A stretch of 64,000 nucleotides of DNA, taken from contig JACEVL010000098.1 of assembly GCA_020284085.1 (NCBI GenBank), positions 487,665 to 551,664 of the forward strand, written 5' to 3'. The notes under the pieces were generated by a model. That model had not been told where the DNA came from. It was given only the letters and a program-made list of their open reading frames with translations, and ran no database searches. Positions within the stretch are counted from its first letter, which is position 1. Every line of letters starts with the position of its first letter. The translations under genes were made by a program, and so were the position numbers. Origin of the DNA: Aporrectodea caliginosa. Lineage: Eukaryota > Annelida > Clitellata > Crassiclitellata > Lumbricidae. This document shows positions 42,122 through 53,060 of the stretch, piece by piece.

Positions 42122-43155
42122 CCAAATCCTATCTAATATTGAGAGTGCGGGCCTATCAGTTGAAATGTGTTCCTCTTGATATCATACCTGTTAATATCAC
42201 AATAGGCTACTTTGACCTACAAGGTGCAAAGTGCGCTATGTAGGTCATCAAAGTTGCGCACGACTTCGACGAAGGCGAAGTAAGACAGAGAAGCTCGTTG
42301 TTTTCATATTACTGAAGCTTCTTCTGCACGAGGAACAGGTGAAATTTAGAGGTTTTGATAGCTTAATATTGCTATGCCCATTATGAGATACATTTGAAAC
42401 ATTTTTCTTCATATATTTAGTTTGTCAATTACTCTATGGGTCTACCAAACTGCATAGGAAAACAAATCCGCGCAGAAAACTATTGCTGAGTGAAATCCCA
42501 GCATATACTCGACATTGGTGTTTAAGCGATTGGCAAAGAAACTCTTATAATTCGATATCAGTAAGTAAGTGATAAAACAAACTGCAATGCTTCGAAGTTT
42601 AAAGTGCAGAAAGTAATGCTATATATCTAAGCTGCAAGTTGCCATGTTTTATTATAAGCCGATTCAGACAGCAGTACAAGCCTCATTCAGCTGCCATTCT
42701 TTATCCTCAACGGAACTTTGTAACATGACCTGAACTGTCAATCCTAGGCCTATGCGACTGCGTTAGTTAGGCTTCTGCGTGCCTATACATAAAAGAACCT
42801 GCCACTGATGACATATCCAACTATTGGAATATTATTTGCCTACAGCCGTGTTTCCTTATGACATTACTAACTTAAACGTTATTTAGGCTGTGATCAGTGT
42901 CATCGAAAAGTGTTCGAAGACGCTTAGTCATGCAATGACGATCGTAGCAACCACGTAAGCCTAGAAGACACCCATCTATTACACCTAATCTAAGAACTAT
43001 CGATGTACCATCAAATACCTGCTGATTTTTAAGCTGATTTGTTCGATCGGAATAATGACATTTAATCATCTAACTAAGAATTATTACCTCAGTATAAAAA
43101 CGGAAGTAATGACATTTAAAGCGGTTCTACTTTTGCCCATTCGGATACTTCTTGA

Positions 43156-43198
43156 TTTGGAGAGGTTTGTAATAAATTTTATTGCAAACCTCTCCAAA
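43156..43198. repeat. Hairpin, ~21-bp arms
   Basis: TTTGGAGAGGTTTGTAATAA on the left is followed directly by its reverse complement ending CAAACCTCTCCAAA, with one mismatch and essentially no loop. Confidence 0.9.
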
Positions 43199-43334
43199 AC
43201 GTAGATAAGTAGCCGATCAAATGAAGTGGACCAAGGTCTCTTCAACATTGACTTACATGGCCTCCTACTTCAAATTGTGCAATGCATTAGCTCGTGTCTC
43301 TTTTCGATATTTGCTCTCGCCCACACATCGATTA

Positions 43335-43485
43335 GTGAAACCCGGTATCCGATTGGCTAGAGCGCTCACCTTTTAACATGGAGAGTGCAGGTTCGAGCCA
43401 CCACTCTGAGACGGTTATTGTGTAGGCACCTTGTAAGTCTTCACTCATAATTGCTCAACGCCATGATGCGTTTGAGGTTTAACAA
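43335..43485 (+). mobile_element. Diverged SINE, 5' part
   Basis: An A-box-like TTGGCTAGAGCG, the B box GGTTCGAGCC and then CTTCACTCATAATTGCTCAA, matching the body CTTCACTCGCAATTGCTCAT of the composite SINE. The tRNA-like head differs from both units of copies 1 and 2, so this is another subfamily. Confidence 0.6.
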
Positions 43486-43514
43486 AAAGAAATGAACGCC
43501 TTCCTTTGTCTCAC

Positions 43515-43965
43515 AATGCATGATACTTTATATACCATCCGCCGCTGCCTCTCCTTTCATGCTGTCACTACTTTAATTCACGCCCTTTTCTGCACCAGGA
43601 TGGACTTTGATAACGCTATCTTTACTGGACTTTCTTTAGCTAATATTTCAAAGCTTCTGTATGTTCTTAATGCCGCTTCCCGTCTTATTGGATGTGTCCC
43701 CAATTTTGCCATATAGCTGTCTTTATGCATGATACTTTGCACTTGCTCCCCATCCAGATTCTTATTCAGTTTACGATGCTGACCCTTATGCTCACTTGTC
43801 TTGTTGACTCTGCTCTATCATACCTTAGGGATTTCTTCATTTCGGTCTCCTCGGTCCCGGGCCATAGCACCCTCAGGTCGGCTGCCCATGGACTTCCTGA
43901 CTATTCCTCGTATGGAATACTGCTACAGCTCAGTCCAGAAACAACCAAAACTCCAAGAGTGCACA
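43515..43965 (+). mobile_element. L2-like LINE C-terminal fragment
   Basis: RRCLSFHAVTTLIHALFCT, RMDFDNAIFTGLSLANISKL, LYVLNAASRLIGCVPNFA, then in another frame a block like LHLLPIQILIQFTML and, near 43,850, SVPGHSTLRSAAHG. This is the L2 sequence RLDYCNSLL...VLNAAARLI...LHWLP...RIQF in decayed form. Confidence 0.75.
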
Positions 43966-44280
43966 GAGGCAACATATATTACCAACGGTCCTGTTTTATT
44001 ATTTCTCACGTCGTAGCCTTTATGCACTGTCAGTGAGATAATTATTTTATTCATAGGTAAAAGAAATGTAATTGGCATTCAACCCCAGCAACAATTGGAA
44101 TGACGTCTTCAAGTAAGGCTTTTATATTGATTTAATTCTAATAACCTGCAACTGAGAGCTATAATATTTATTATGATAAAAATTATATGCTACCAATGAT
44201 AACGCAAAAAATAAATTCTTATTTCAAGCGTCCATTTGCACCAAATTCTATAATTTTGCATGACCGTTACGTCTGATTTT

Positions 44281-44365
44281 CATTCATTCATTCATGCATT
44301 CTGGGAATTTGTATAGCGCCCCTTAAAGAAACCTATTCAGGAGCTCTCCCAGACCAGCCACAACT
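44281..44365 (-). mobile_element. SINE/L2 3' tail, minus strand
   Basis: (CATT)n then TATAGCGCCCCTTAAAG and AGGAGCTCTCCCAG: the inverted tail hairpin. The rest of the element is not recognisable. Confidence 0.7.
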
Positions 44366-44938
44366 AAAGAAAAAATACGTTAGTGATTTATAGAACCCAG
44401 TTGGATTGGACAGGCGTAGTGATCCAACAAAGTCATTCCGGATGGAGGGCCTACAAAGTGCTTGTCTGTCTGTATAATTTGTATCACATGTGCCTCTATC
44501 TAAATACGACGACGTTCACACAGACAGGTACACATTACAAAAATCTGCATTGTGGACTGAATAACACGCAGTCAGCTTTAGCGACCCTGTAGATTAAGTC
44601 AGAGTCAAATGCAGACTAGGAAACTAATCTAGTTTTTGCAATCATATAAATAAGGATACCTTATGAATTTTTTCAACCCTTCGGTCACTATTATCGTCAT
44701 CAAAACATATCAAAATTCATCACGTGGAACATTTTGAAGATATCCCCAAACCTAAATACTATTGTATTCAGTTGATTATTAAAGATATACTGAATTTGCA
44801 CATTCTATAACACATTAATTGTTGTGGAATTATTAAAAATATGTATATGACTTTGATTGAAGATATTCCATAATTATGGCCTTCTGAGAAAGTATAGATC
44901 TAGTGTTCGCAGCTTCATATGTTCATATTCTGTATTAG
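44366..44938 (+). other. No gene seen; probable intron before gene 2 CARD exon
   Basis: AT-rich, ending in the pyrimidine-rich CATATTCTGTATTAG acceptor at 44938. No first exon or promoter motif is recognisable. Confidence 0.45.
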
Positions 44939-45222
44939 GTTCTTTGACAAATGATGAGATAAAGCATCGGATATTGAATGTCTACGCTAAATTTGTGTCC
45001 GATGTTGAACCGGATCGACTGTGTGATTGGCTGGTGCAAGAACACGTGATCACAATCGACCAAAAGCAAAGAATCCGCCATGAGAATCCTATCGCATCAG
45101 ACAGATGTAGAGCTCTTCTCGACCATCTATTCTCCATTCAGCATCCTAGAGCATTTCTTGTTGTACGACAAGCGTTGAGTAAAGAAAATCACTACTTATT
45201 CGAAGACATCGACAACCAGTAG
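44939..45222 (+). CDS. Gene 2, CARD exon
   Basis: The predicted exon starts after TCTGTATTAG in phase 1 and reads SLTNDEIKHRILNVYAKFV, SDVEPDRLCDWLVQEHVITI, DQKQRIRHENPIASDRCRAL, LDHLFSIQHPRAFLVVRQAL. The spacing of Leu/Ile and the pattern xxLxxxLxxxHVIT...xxI...P...Rxxx-LLxxL is that of a CARD, a six-helix death-fold domain that forms homotypic signalling complexes. The frame meets TAG at 45220. Either the exon ends earlier (A|GTAAAG at 45178, phase 1, which fits the next exon), or the CARD ends here, or there is a nonsense mutation, since the frame stays open after the TAG to a donor-like AAG|GTATAT at 45270. A functional gene is likely but not proven. Confidence 0.7.
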
Positions 45223-46361
45223 ATGGAATCCCTGTACAACATGAGGAACAACCCGTTTTACAAGGTATATTTTTATACTAATATTCTTAGCAGGTAGGCC
45301 ATAATATCTTCCTTATTAGAAGTAGGCTATTCTAGATCAATAACACACTGCAAATACTAGACATGCAAAAATATTAAATTTAAAAAAATCTTTGGATTGA
45401 ATCAAATGCTTTTCAAAAGCAGAATAAATATATAATGCGGATTTATGTAAAGTGTTCCTACCCAGTAAAGACAGTCTTTGCGGTGGTGTTTACAGTACTG
45501 TTTATGTGCATACGTTACAAGTATGTACAAGTATCTGGGCTTTGCAAAGCGCATTTTGCAAACCATTCACAAACGCTTAAGGATACGTTGAAAAATGACA
45601 AATAAATTTTATACTATCCAGCTGGAAAATCGATATCTTATAAGCCTTATTTTTTATCCATCGTCTCGTCGGTCCCACATGTATCTCTTATTTCATACAT
45701 TACGTTCATGGTCCTCACTGAGTCACTCCGATTGCTCTGGCTCATCTAAACTGAATGTCTAGTCAACGTTTCCAATGTCCTGATCCTAACCTAAAGAATT
45801 ATCTTTGTTTTTAAGTGTCCTATTACGTTTCTCTGGATTCACGAAAATTAACAATTAATGCTTTTTGCAAACTTGTCAATTAAACGTCTTTGATTTTTTA
45901 ATTGGAAACTGACAGCGAGTTTCCGCAGCGGATTACGATTTTGCTAAAGTCCTCACTGCCTGAAACAAGCATCAATTGATACCCTCAGCATTTTTATAAA
46001 GTCGCTAAACGAGATGAAATTAGACTAGACAAGAATAACTTAGATTAGATTATATCAGTCGAAATTATTAGAATTGACCGAAAAAACACGACACTAGATT
46101 ATATTCAATATCAAAATATGTGAGGATTCTCTTGTTTATCGCATGAAAGCATTTATAATAATTAATAGGCTTAGGCCTACTCATTATGGCCTTTTTAACG
46201 GGCTCAACTTCATACTACTCAAACATAATTAGAACTTTGCACACTATCAAAAAAAGTAGGCCTACATGTTTTTCAAAGGACTCAGGAAATTAAGTACGCT
46301 AATGTTTGGTGCAGCAGTATATCATTTTAACATATCACATAAAAGATTTTGTTGCTTACAG
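45223..46361 (+). other. Gene 2 intron (predicted)
   Basis: No coding or repeat sequence recognised. It ends in TTTTGTTGCTTACAG at 46361. Confidence 0.5.
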
Positions 46362-46729
46362 GAAAGAATACAATACAGCAGCTGGAGAAGGAGAAGGATA
46401 ACGAGAACCAGAAAAGAGCATGGGCAGAAGAACAAGATCGTCTACTGAAAATGGCAAAAGGCCACGATGACCAGAAGAGAGCATGGGAAGAAGAGAAAGG
46501 TCGTCTACTGAAAATCCAAAACGAGTACGATGACCAGAAGAGAGCATGGGAAGCAGAAAAAGATCGTCTACTGAAAATGCAAGAAGAACACGAGGACCAG
46601 AAGAGAGCTTGGGAAGCAGAAAAAGATCGTCTACTCAAAAGGCAAGAAGAGCTCGAACCAGAAATCTTCATCTGGGTAGGAAAACGCTACTCAAAATGCA
46701 AGAAGAGCTCGAAGAAAATCTTCAACTGG
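46362..46729 (+). CDS. Gene 2, coiled-coil exon with four 21-residue repeats
   Basis: After the acceptor TTGCTTACAG (phase 1) the frame reads KNTIQQLEKEKDNENQK and then four units of exactly 21 residues (three heptads), consensus DDQKRAWEAEKDRLLKMQEEH: a highly charged coiled coil for oligomerisation. Near 46,660 the last unit has two extra bases relative to the homologous sequence just downstream, and a 54-bp duplication leaves two donor sites (TCTGG|GTAGGA at 46675 and ACTGG|GTAGGA at 46729). Both leave phase 0, whereas the next exons need phase 1. So this copy either carries a frameshift or splices in a way I have not found. Confidence 0.7.
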
Positions 46730-48585
46730 GTAGGAAAACGCTATTTATTGGCATGCATCAACACCTATGGATCACAATAATAATAGTCAGTACTTGTAAA
46801 CTTAAACACTGCTAGTAAATGAAGCAAAAGTGAAAAGGTCAATCCAAAAGAGTCACGGACCCGCAAAGGCTGGATTGATCTTTTTCTGGATGATATTTGG
46901 CAGTAGTTACAGTGCAAAAACAGCTATTTTGTCTCACTGCCATAATGAACTACAGTACTACACTGTCCTGCCACAATGCATCTTTGTGTCTTCTTTGCTA
47001 AGACTCTAGAAAACATGTTCGTCTTACGTCGATAAATTGCCATTTGGGGTTCGACCTCAGTTTGAGGCTTAGTTTTGAGTCTTCTAAAACAAAATTATCC
47101 TGCTTCAACAAACGTTGTTTAGAGGTGTAACTAGTTGCAGACTAGTTGCACCTAATTGCAGACAACCTGTCGGCTGTCTGCAATTTTTCGTGCGTTGTGA
47201 GCCTTTAATTTTGTAAACACTAGAAATGACTAATGCAATTTTGAATGAGGTAAGTTTTCAGTTGAGAACGAATTGACACAATTAAGCGACTGAGCACAGT
47301 TCACAGGAGGAGAATTACAAAAAGTAGGCCCAGCAACCGAAAAAGTTCGTTAACAAGAACAGTTCTTGATTTAGGTAAAAGATGACCAGATGACCAGACA
47401 ATGCTAGTAAGATACCCTAATTTAATAATGGTAAGTCTGGGGAATGAGAACTGATTTTAAATATTGTGGTTGGCCAGAGTTCAGTTTTATAAGCTATGAG
47501 CTCCAGCTTGAAACGAATCCCTTGCTAAACAGGAAGCCAGTGCAAAGATTTAAGCACAGAGGCTATATGTACATATTCTTATGTTTTAATCATGGCTTTA
47601 GCCAACGAGTTCTGAACACTCTGTATTGTCAGTACTCAGGATGTTTAACTTACTGATACCAGTAAGAAGCAAGTTACATTAATGTAGGCGAGTGGAAACC
47701 AATGTATTCGCCAGATATATCCAGATATATCCTTGCAGACGTGGGCACACAGTACCTTGTTCTGCGTAGGCCTATGTCTATGCTACATTGTATGTAGGCT
47801 ACGCTAGTTCAGCCCAGTGTCATTCTTCATCAATCAAGAGTTCTGATTAATGGTCAACTGATATAATTATGTGGCTGAGAAGTTTTTGGTTGGTCGTTAG
47901 GCTACTTTCCTTTGTGAGACTGCCAGTGAAAACAAACACTGTGTAGCTGCAAAAGCATCATTCGTGTACAGATCAAATCTTGGATGAGCTAATGAAATGG
48001 TTTTTGTGACTGGTAGTTAAAAGATATCAAAATGCCCGGCTACATACATTTGCACTATAGCACTTTTTAACATACAAACTGCCACACTTCCTCCACTCCA
48101 CCACCCTTTTCTCTCCCTTTCCTCTCCTCCTCTTCATATAAAACAAAATTTTTATATTCTTGACAGCTGCAAAGTCTTAACTTCGAGAGTTTAACTGGTT
48201 TAACTTACTCCAAGTTGTAAACATTGTCATTGTTGAACATTGTCACTGTTGAATTTGCTCCTTTTATAAGAAAAGTTTTGATGGAACAATGCGCAACAAA
48301 AGCAGAAAAGAGCATCTTGGTGAAAAACACACGCAGTTTTTGCATTTTACAATCTCTTTTCACGTCATTTTCATGTTTAGACATTGTTCATACATACATT
48401 TTCATCTTCATCCTCGGGAAATGACTGTCATAGCTTTGAAGCTCGTTAATTCCTTTCTTTACCATCTTAGGCACGGAGAACTGTTCATAAAGTCCAAAAT
48501 TATTACAGGTGCTAATGTTCCGTACACAAACATGTCATATTAGGATTGGATCAGTAATTAAGTGTTGTGTTAATCTGCATTGAAG
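46730..48585 (+). other. Gene 2 intron (predicted)
   Basis: AT-rich; holds a minus-strand LINE remnant at about 47,455-47,640. The frames at 48,224-48,543 are not recognised. Confidence 0.5.
47455..47640 (-). mobile_element. CR1/L2-like LINE remnant
   Basis: The minus strand reads SLHWLPVQQGIRFKLELIAY, KTEL, the LHWLPVxxRIxFK block of L2/CR1 elements, in a single short piece within the intron. Confidence 0.6.
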
Positions 48586-48702
48586 ATAAGATCACGATAC
48601 AACAACTGGAGAATGATAATGTGGACAAGAAGGAAGAATGGGAAGCAGAAAATGATCGTCTACTGAAAATGCCCAAAGAGCTTGAAGCAACACTTCAACT
48701 GG
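48586..48702 (+). CDS. Gene 2, second coiled-coil exon
   Basis: Acceptor CATTGAAG at 48585 and a strong donor CTGG|GTAAGAAA at 48702; phase 1 in and out. It encodes DKITIQQLENDNVDKKEEWE, AENDRLLKMPKELEATLQL, one coiled-coil unit homologous to those of 46362-46729. Its end shows the ancestral frame (ELEATLQLG) that is shifted in the first coiled-coil exon. The acceptor lacks a good pyrimidine tract, so the start is less certain than the end. Confidence 0.65.
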
Positions 48703-49971
48703 GTAAGAAAACGCTCAAATTCAATAAATTTATATGAAGAACGTATCAACTATGTGCATTTGCATGGTCAAAGTAAATGTAAATGCACACGGTTTACTCT
48801 AGCGACTTCTCAGCAAGCAGTCTCACGGCAATATGATACATCCTGAGGACCTAAGCTAAGCTTGCTGCTAACTTGTTTCTTATGATGTCGCTCCATCCTT
48901 CTCTTGATATGATTCAAGAGAAGTCCAGCCAAAATCCCGTAACTCCAACCGGATTCCAAATTCCGAGTTCCGAAAGCCGAATTCCATAACTAATGAATGC
49001 TATGTAAGTCTAGCAGCTTTTGTGAGGTAGCCTACTTGAAAGGTGCTATATTAAATGTCTACATAGCCAATGGACTCCAAGCAATAATGAGTGTGTTAAA
49101 TCTATAATATTTTGTAACTGCTAAGTGTCCATATTACTTTCAACTAAATTTTTGCAAAAAATGATTCAATACAATAATATGGCCAACCGTTAAGATCTGA
49201 CTTCGATCAAAGTCAATTCAATAATTAATAAAAGTCAAAATTCTTTTATTGCAAAATTTTCATTTCAAGAGGCATCATATAGTGTCATAAGGTCACACGC
49301 CAAAAAGACATTGATTCCCGCTTGGTTACGATGAACTAATATATTTCACATTTAACAGTGAAATAAAAAATATACCTTTCCAGAAAAAGTTCACTAACAG
49401 CAAATTCTGGAGATCCAGAATTCCAACACCTTTAACATTAACACGGAAACAGCCCTGTTTGTAGCAAAAGAGCTCGAAGCACATAGTCTCTAAGTAGAAA
49501 TAGAACAAACCTTAAACAGTCTTCTAAACTTAACTAATACAACTTGAGACTTGGCGTTTTCCATACTTTCAACACATCAAAATGTCTCTTCAGATTAAAA
49601 TCTAATGCCAAGCTCCCTTCCTCTGTTACACTTCCTTATATCACGTTATAAAGCCACCAGATGGACACGAATCCATCACTCTGACCGAACTATGATTCAC
49701 TCGAGCAGAACAGTCAAACCAGTCAACTAGAACATAATTTATGTAAGACACCGTCCTTAAAAGAACTAACACCTAAATACATACTAGTTCGTCTTATGGT
49801 AACATAGGCTTTTAGCAATATATATATATAATATAGGCCTATATATATAAAATATATATATATATATAGGCCTATGAAAGGAGATTTTATCAAATAAAGC
49901 CGTTTTATAGGAGAAGATTAGCTTGGAAAAGTCAAAACAGCTAATTTAATATGCTTTTGTTCATTTTGCAG
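48703..49971 (+). other. Gene 2 intron (predicted)
   Basis: No gene. A (TA)n microsatellite with TAGGCCTA palindromes lies at about 49,818-49,875. The acceptor is TTCATTTTGCAG at 49971. Confidence 0.55.
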
Positions 49972-50028
49972 GTGTCAGCGAACAACAGCAACTGGAGCAA
50001 GAGAGTAAAGTGTCGTCCATCTACGCAG
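49972..50028 (+). CDS. Gene 2, short linker exon
   Basis: A 57-nt exon between TTCATTTTGCAG and G|GTATAG, phase 1 to phase 1, reading VSEQQQLEQESKVSSIYA. The Gln/Glu-rich start prolongs the coiled coil and the end leads to the propeller. The phase symmetry supports it, but the exon is short. Confidence 0.55.
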
Positions 50029-51157
50029 GTATAGGGTCGTTCAGCTAAGAACTGCATGCAGCTGTGAGGCTGGGTCGGCTTTTAAATGGAATTCATTGTG
50101 TGCTTCGTTAGCTGCATGTGCCTCTAGGCCCTGAATTTAGCACGTCCATCCAAATCTGTCTTTGCCAGTTTATTTGCAGTAGCAACATCATCATGTCCCA
50201 GGTTATTTTCAAATTGGGTCCCATAGATTATAAAACTTTGAACTCTGGCCAGCCACAGTTCTTTAAATCAGTTCTTATTTTCAGACTAATCTTTATTCAA
50301 CGAGTTCATACGATTATAATTATCTTTGTCTGGTCATGCCTAAAACAAGAACTTTTCTTGGTATACACGAGCTCTTTCGCTTGATGGACCAACTTTTTCG
50401 AACTCTCTCCCTGTGTCTGCCCGTTCTTCTCAGTCGCTTGTGCAATTTCTTTCCCAACTTAAAACTTACCGCCTTCAAATTGCTTACCCACCCTAGGTTG
50501 CCTCTCTGTCTTGCAGACTGATCTTCTGGATATTGACCTGATTACGGCTTGACCTTCGTGTGCCATCGGTTGATGCCATGTGCATAAGACACCGGCGCAA
50601 TGAAAGTTACAAATTACAGATTATAAAACGGACCAACTGGCCGTCTTTTAAATTAGATGTGCTTGTTGTAATCCGCAACAATAAACGCGCCTGTTTTTGC
50701 TTAAGAAACTGTTGAGGCAGAAGCGCCTTTGTTTAAGTTTTCTAAAGTCGCACTAAACCATGCATAATATCCTTACTTAGGAATACTTTCGATGACTTTT
50801 TATTGTATTACATTGGATAACGTCAGGTGGGTTAGATTGCAACGACGTTCCGTGTTTTCACTTTAAAAATGCACTTGAGAAGGATCGCTATGTCTGTGTA
50901 TAATCTGATCGTCTCTGTTGATATCGTTGTGTATTTGTCTATATCTCTGTGTTTATATCTCATTGTTTTTCTGTGTCTTTTTCTGCGTCTGCGTTTACTC
51001 TGTTTCTTTCAAAGTTTTCATTATCACTATGATTCAAAGTCGATTGTCCCCGAGTGTGAATAAGATTTATTTAATTTTAGAGCAAACTCACATAAAATAT
51101 CTATTAAAGCCATACAATATTTTTAAGTTGTTAACATTCTGCTCGTTTTATTTTCAG
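50029..51157 (+). other. Gene 2 intron (predicted), conserved with pseudogene P1
   Basis: Long stretches are homologous to 26,290-26,690 and 27,220-27,415 of P1, and to 17,815-17,925 before gene 1. A plus-strand LINE remnant of L2 type lies at about 50,290-50,540 (reading like SNSLPVSARSSQSLVQFLSQ). The acceptor is GTTTTATTTTCAG. Confidence 0.6.
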
Positions 51158-52032
51158 GAAAAATTCAAAATGCCTATAAATCGGATCCAGTTTTGCTTCA
51201 GACAATCATTGCAGAAGCTCCAAGAAATGGGAAAGAGATAGAAGGATTGGCGATCTTAGACAAAGAATTGTTTGTTGTGTGTAGAGGGGATTCAGAAGTT
51301 GAAGTTTACGATTCGATTAAATTCAATTATAGTCGTCGATGGAATTTGCAGGAATTGATTGATCCAAGGGACATTGGATCATGCAACATAAGTAAATGTC
51401 TCTACATCTACGATATCAAAGGCCCCCATGAGTCGTCTCAAATCTTAAGAGTTGATCCATATGGAAAATTAATAAAGAAATGGTCAACACGAAACGATTT
51501 TAATCGGTTGTCTGTTACAAATGAATCGAATGTCATTTTAACGGTTTATAATACAAATAAATTGAATGAATATTCGCCAGATGGACAATTGATCCGTGAA
51601 ATAAATCTATCATCAGACCCAGGGATTCGTGGTCCATTGCATGCTATAAAACTGACCAATGGTCATTTCGTGGTCAGTCTGGGCTATTTATATGGTGATG
51701 ATCGGCATAGAGTGTGGTTAGTGGATGAAGATGGAAAACTTAAGAAACCATTCATTGGAGATTGTGTAGGCCTATCTTCCATCGGAGAAAAGGATTACCC
51801 ATTGCATTTGTCCGTCGATGGAAATGGATTCGTGTTGGTGGCTGATAGACATAACAGTCGAGTGTTCTTATTGGATTCAGATTTAGAATTTAATGGAGAA
51901 ATTCTCTCGAAAGAGAAACACAAATTACGAGGTCCATCGAGGATTCTTCTGGATGAGTCAAATCGTCGACTGATTGTGGCCGATAACAATGTGATACACG
52001 GAGGTGGACGGATTCTGATTTTTGAAGTTTAA
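51158..52032 (+). CDS. Gene 2, terminal exon: NHL-type beta-propeller
   Basis: Phase 1 exon after TTTTATTTTCAG encoding about 290 residues to TAA. Repeated propeller strands include EGLAILDKELFVVC, VEVYDS, CLYIYDI, QILRVDPYGKLIKKW, VILTVYNTNKLNEYSPDG, HAIKLTNGHFVVSLGYLYG, VWLVDEDGKLKKPF, FVLVADRHNSRVFLLDSD, RGPSRILLDESNRRLIVADN, RILIFEV. The VADRHNSRVxLxD loop is the classic NHL signature. It is uninterrupted and colinear with gene 1's exon. As in TRIM-NHL proteins the propeller is C-terminal and probably binds partners, here behind a CARD and coiled coil. A cytoplasmic location is expected, as no signal peptide or membrane segment is seen. Confidence 0.85.
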
Positions 52033-52529
52033 TGATTATCTTAAGTCAAAAGTTAATTGCTGCCGAAGTTTCTACATCGAGAATGTATGACTCATGAACG
52101 AAGGCAAATAATTCGATTTCTTGTATTTATTAAGGAGCGCTCATTTCCTTTTCACAGGACCTGAATAATTATGAATCTTTTACACTTAGTCCAGTTTAGT
52201 TTTCCTAGTTTCCCGTTTCTATAGATGAGAGAGATATATAATCATTTGATGATTTTTATGGATATGTCACATAAGCAGATGTGACAAAGAACATTTACCT
52301 TAAAACTCTGTTTTTAATTACTCTCCTAGGATAATAGTTTTATCTGGCCTGCTGCGTTTCGGTTGTAAGGGGTAGGCGGTGAATGTAATAGTTTCTAAGT
52401 GATGTTGTTTATCACTTTTAATGCATGAATTAATTTTTAGATTAGTGTCGAGGCATTGTCTTCCTAGTGACAAAGAATTTCTGTGCATTATTTTATTCTA
52501 GAACAGTGGTACGAATTGGGTTCTGCGCA
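52033..52529 (+). other. 3' flank of gene 2
   Basis: Similar in patches to 18,925-19,570 after gene 1 (TTCTTGTATTTATTAAG, CTTTTC..GGACCTGA, TTTTCCTAGTTTCC). Probable 3' UTR; no polyadenylation signal that I can choose with confidence. Confidence 0.5.
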
Positions 52530-53060
52530 GTTACGTCCATAGTTGACAGACGGCACAAGTTCAGAGCCTATTATATCCGTTAGCTAGCAGACACATACCA
52601 GCATCACCCGCATCTGCGCATCCTGAAAAGATCAATGGGTTTTTCCAGTGGTTTTGTAAACTTTTAACGCTACTTTGGACGATATGAAATGCCAGAGGCT
52701 CTGAACTTGTCAGGCATTGATATGGTTTTACGATTAAATAATAAAAAAATTGTACAAAATTCAAGATTTGTGGACTTTCGCAATATCAATTATTACCACT
52801 AATCGTTAGGAGTAGTCATTATTACAAATCAACTATGGACGGGAATCTGTTCGGTTGGGTTCCACGTGTGTGCGTGGGCGCACTATACTGAAACTGCGCG
52901 GAATCCAGTTCGTCCATGGTTCGATGGAGCCTAACCAACGAATTCCCGTCCATAGTTGACACACGGGGACAAGTTTAGAGCCTCTGGCATTTTATGTCGT
53001 CCAAAGTAGTGTTCACAAGTTTACAAAACCATTGGGAAAACCCAGAGATCTTTCAAGGAT
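52530..53060. repeat. Compound fold-back element
   Basis: 52,622-52,712 and 52,967-53,057 are inverted copies of about 90 bp (CCAGAGGCTCTGAACTTGTC against GACAAGTTTAGAGCCTCTGG). CGTCCATAGTTGACA occurs at about 52,537 and 52,946 in direct orientation and inverted (CAACTATGGACGGG) at 52,830. The inner part, GGGAATCTGTTCGGTTGGG, is inverted at 52,920-52,945. Nested inverted and direct repeats, no ORF. Confidence 0.8.

Larger units (their letters stand above)
41111..43334. other. No gene seen; one MITE-like element and one hairpin
   Basis: AT-rich. Frames at 41,771-41,962 and 42,872-43,069 (minus) show no recognisable domain. This is the region where gene 2's first exon or promoter might lie, but I cannot identify either. 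Confidence 0.45.
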
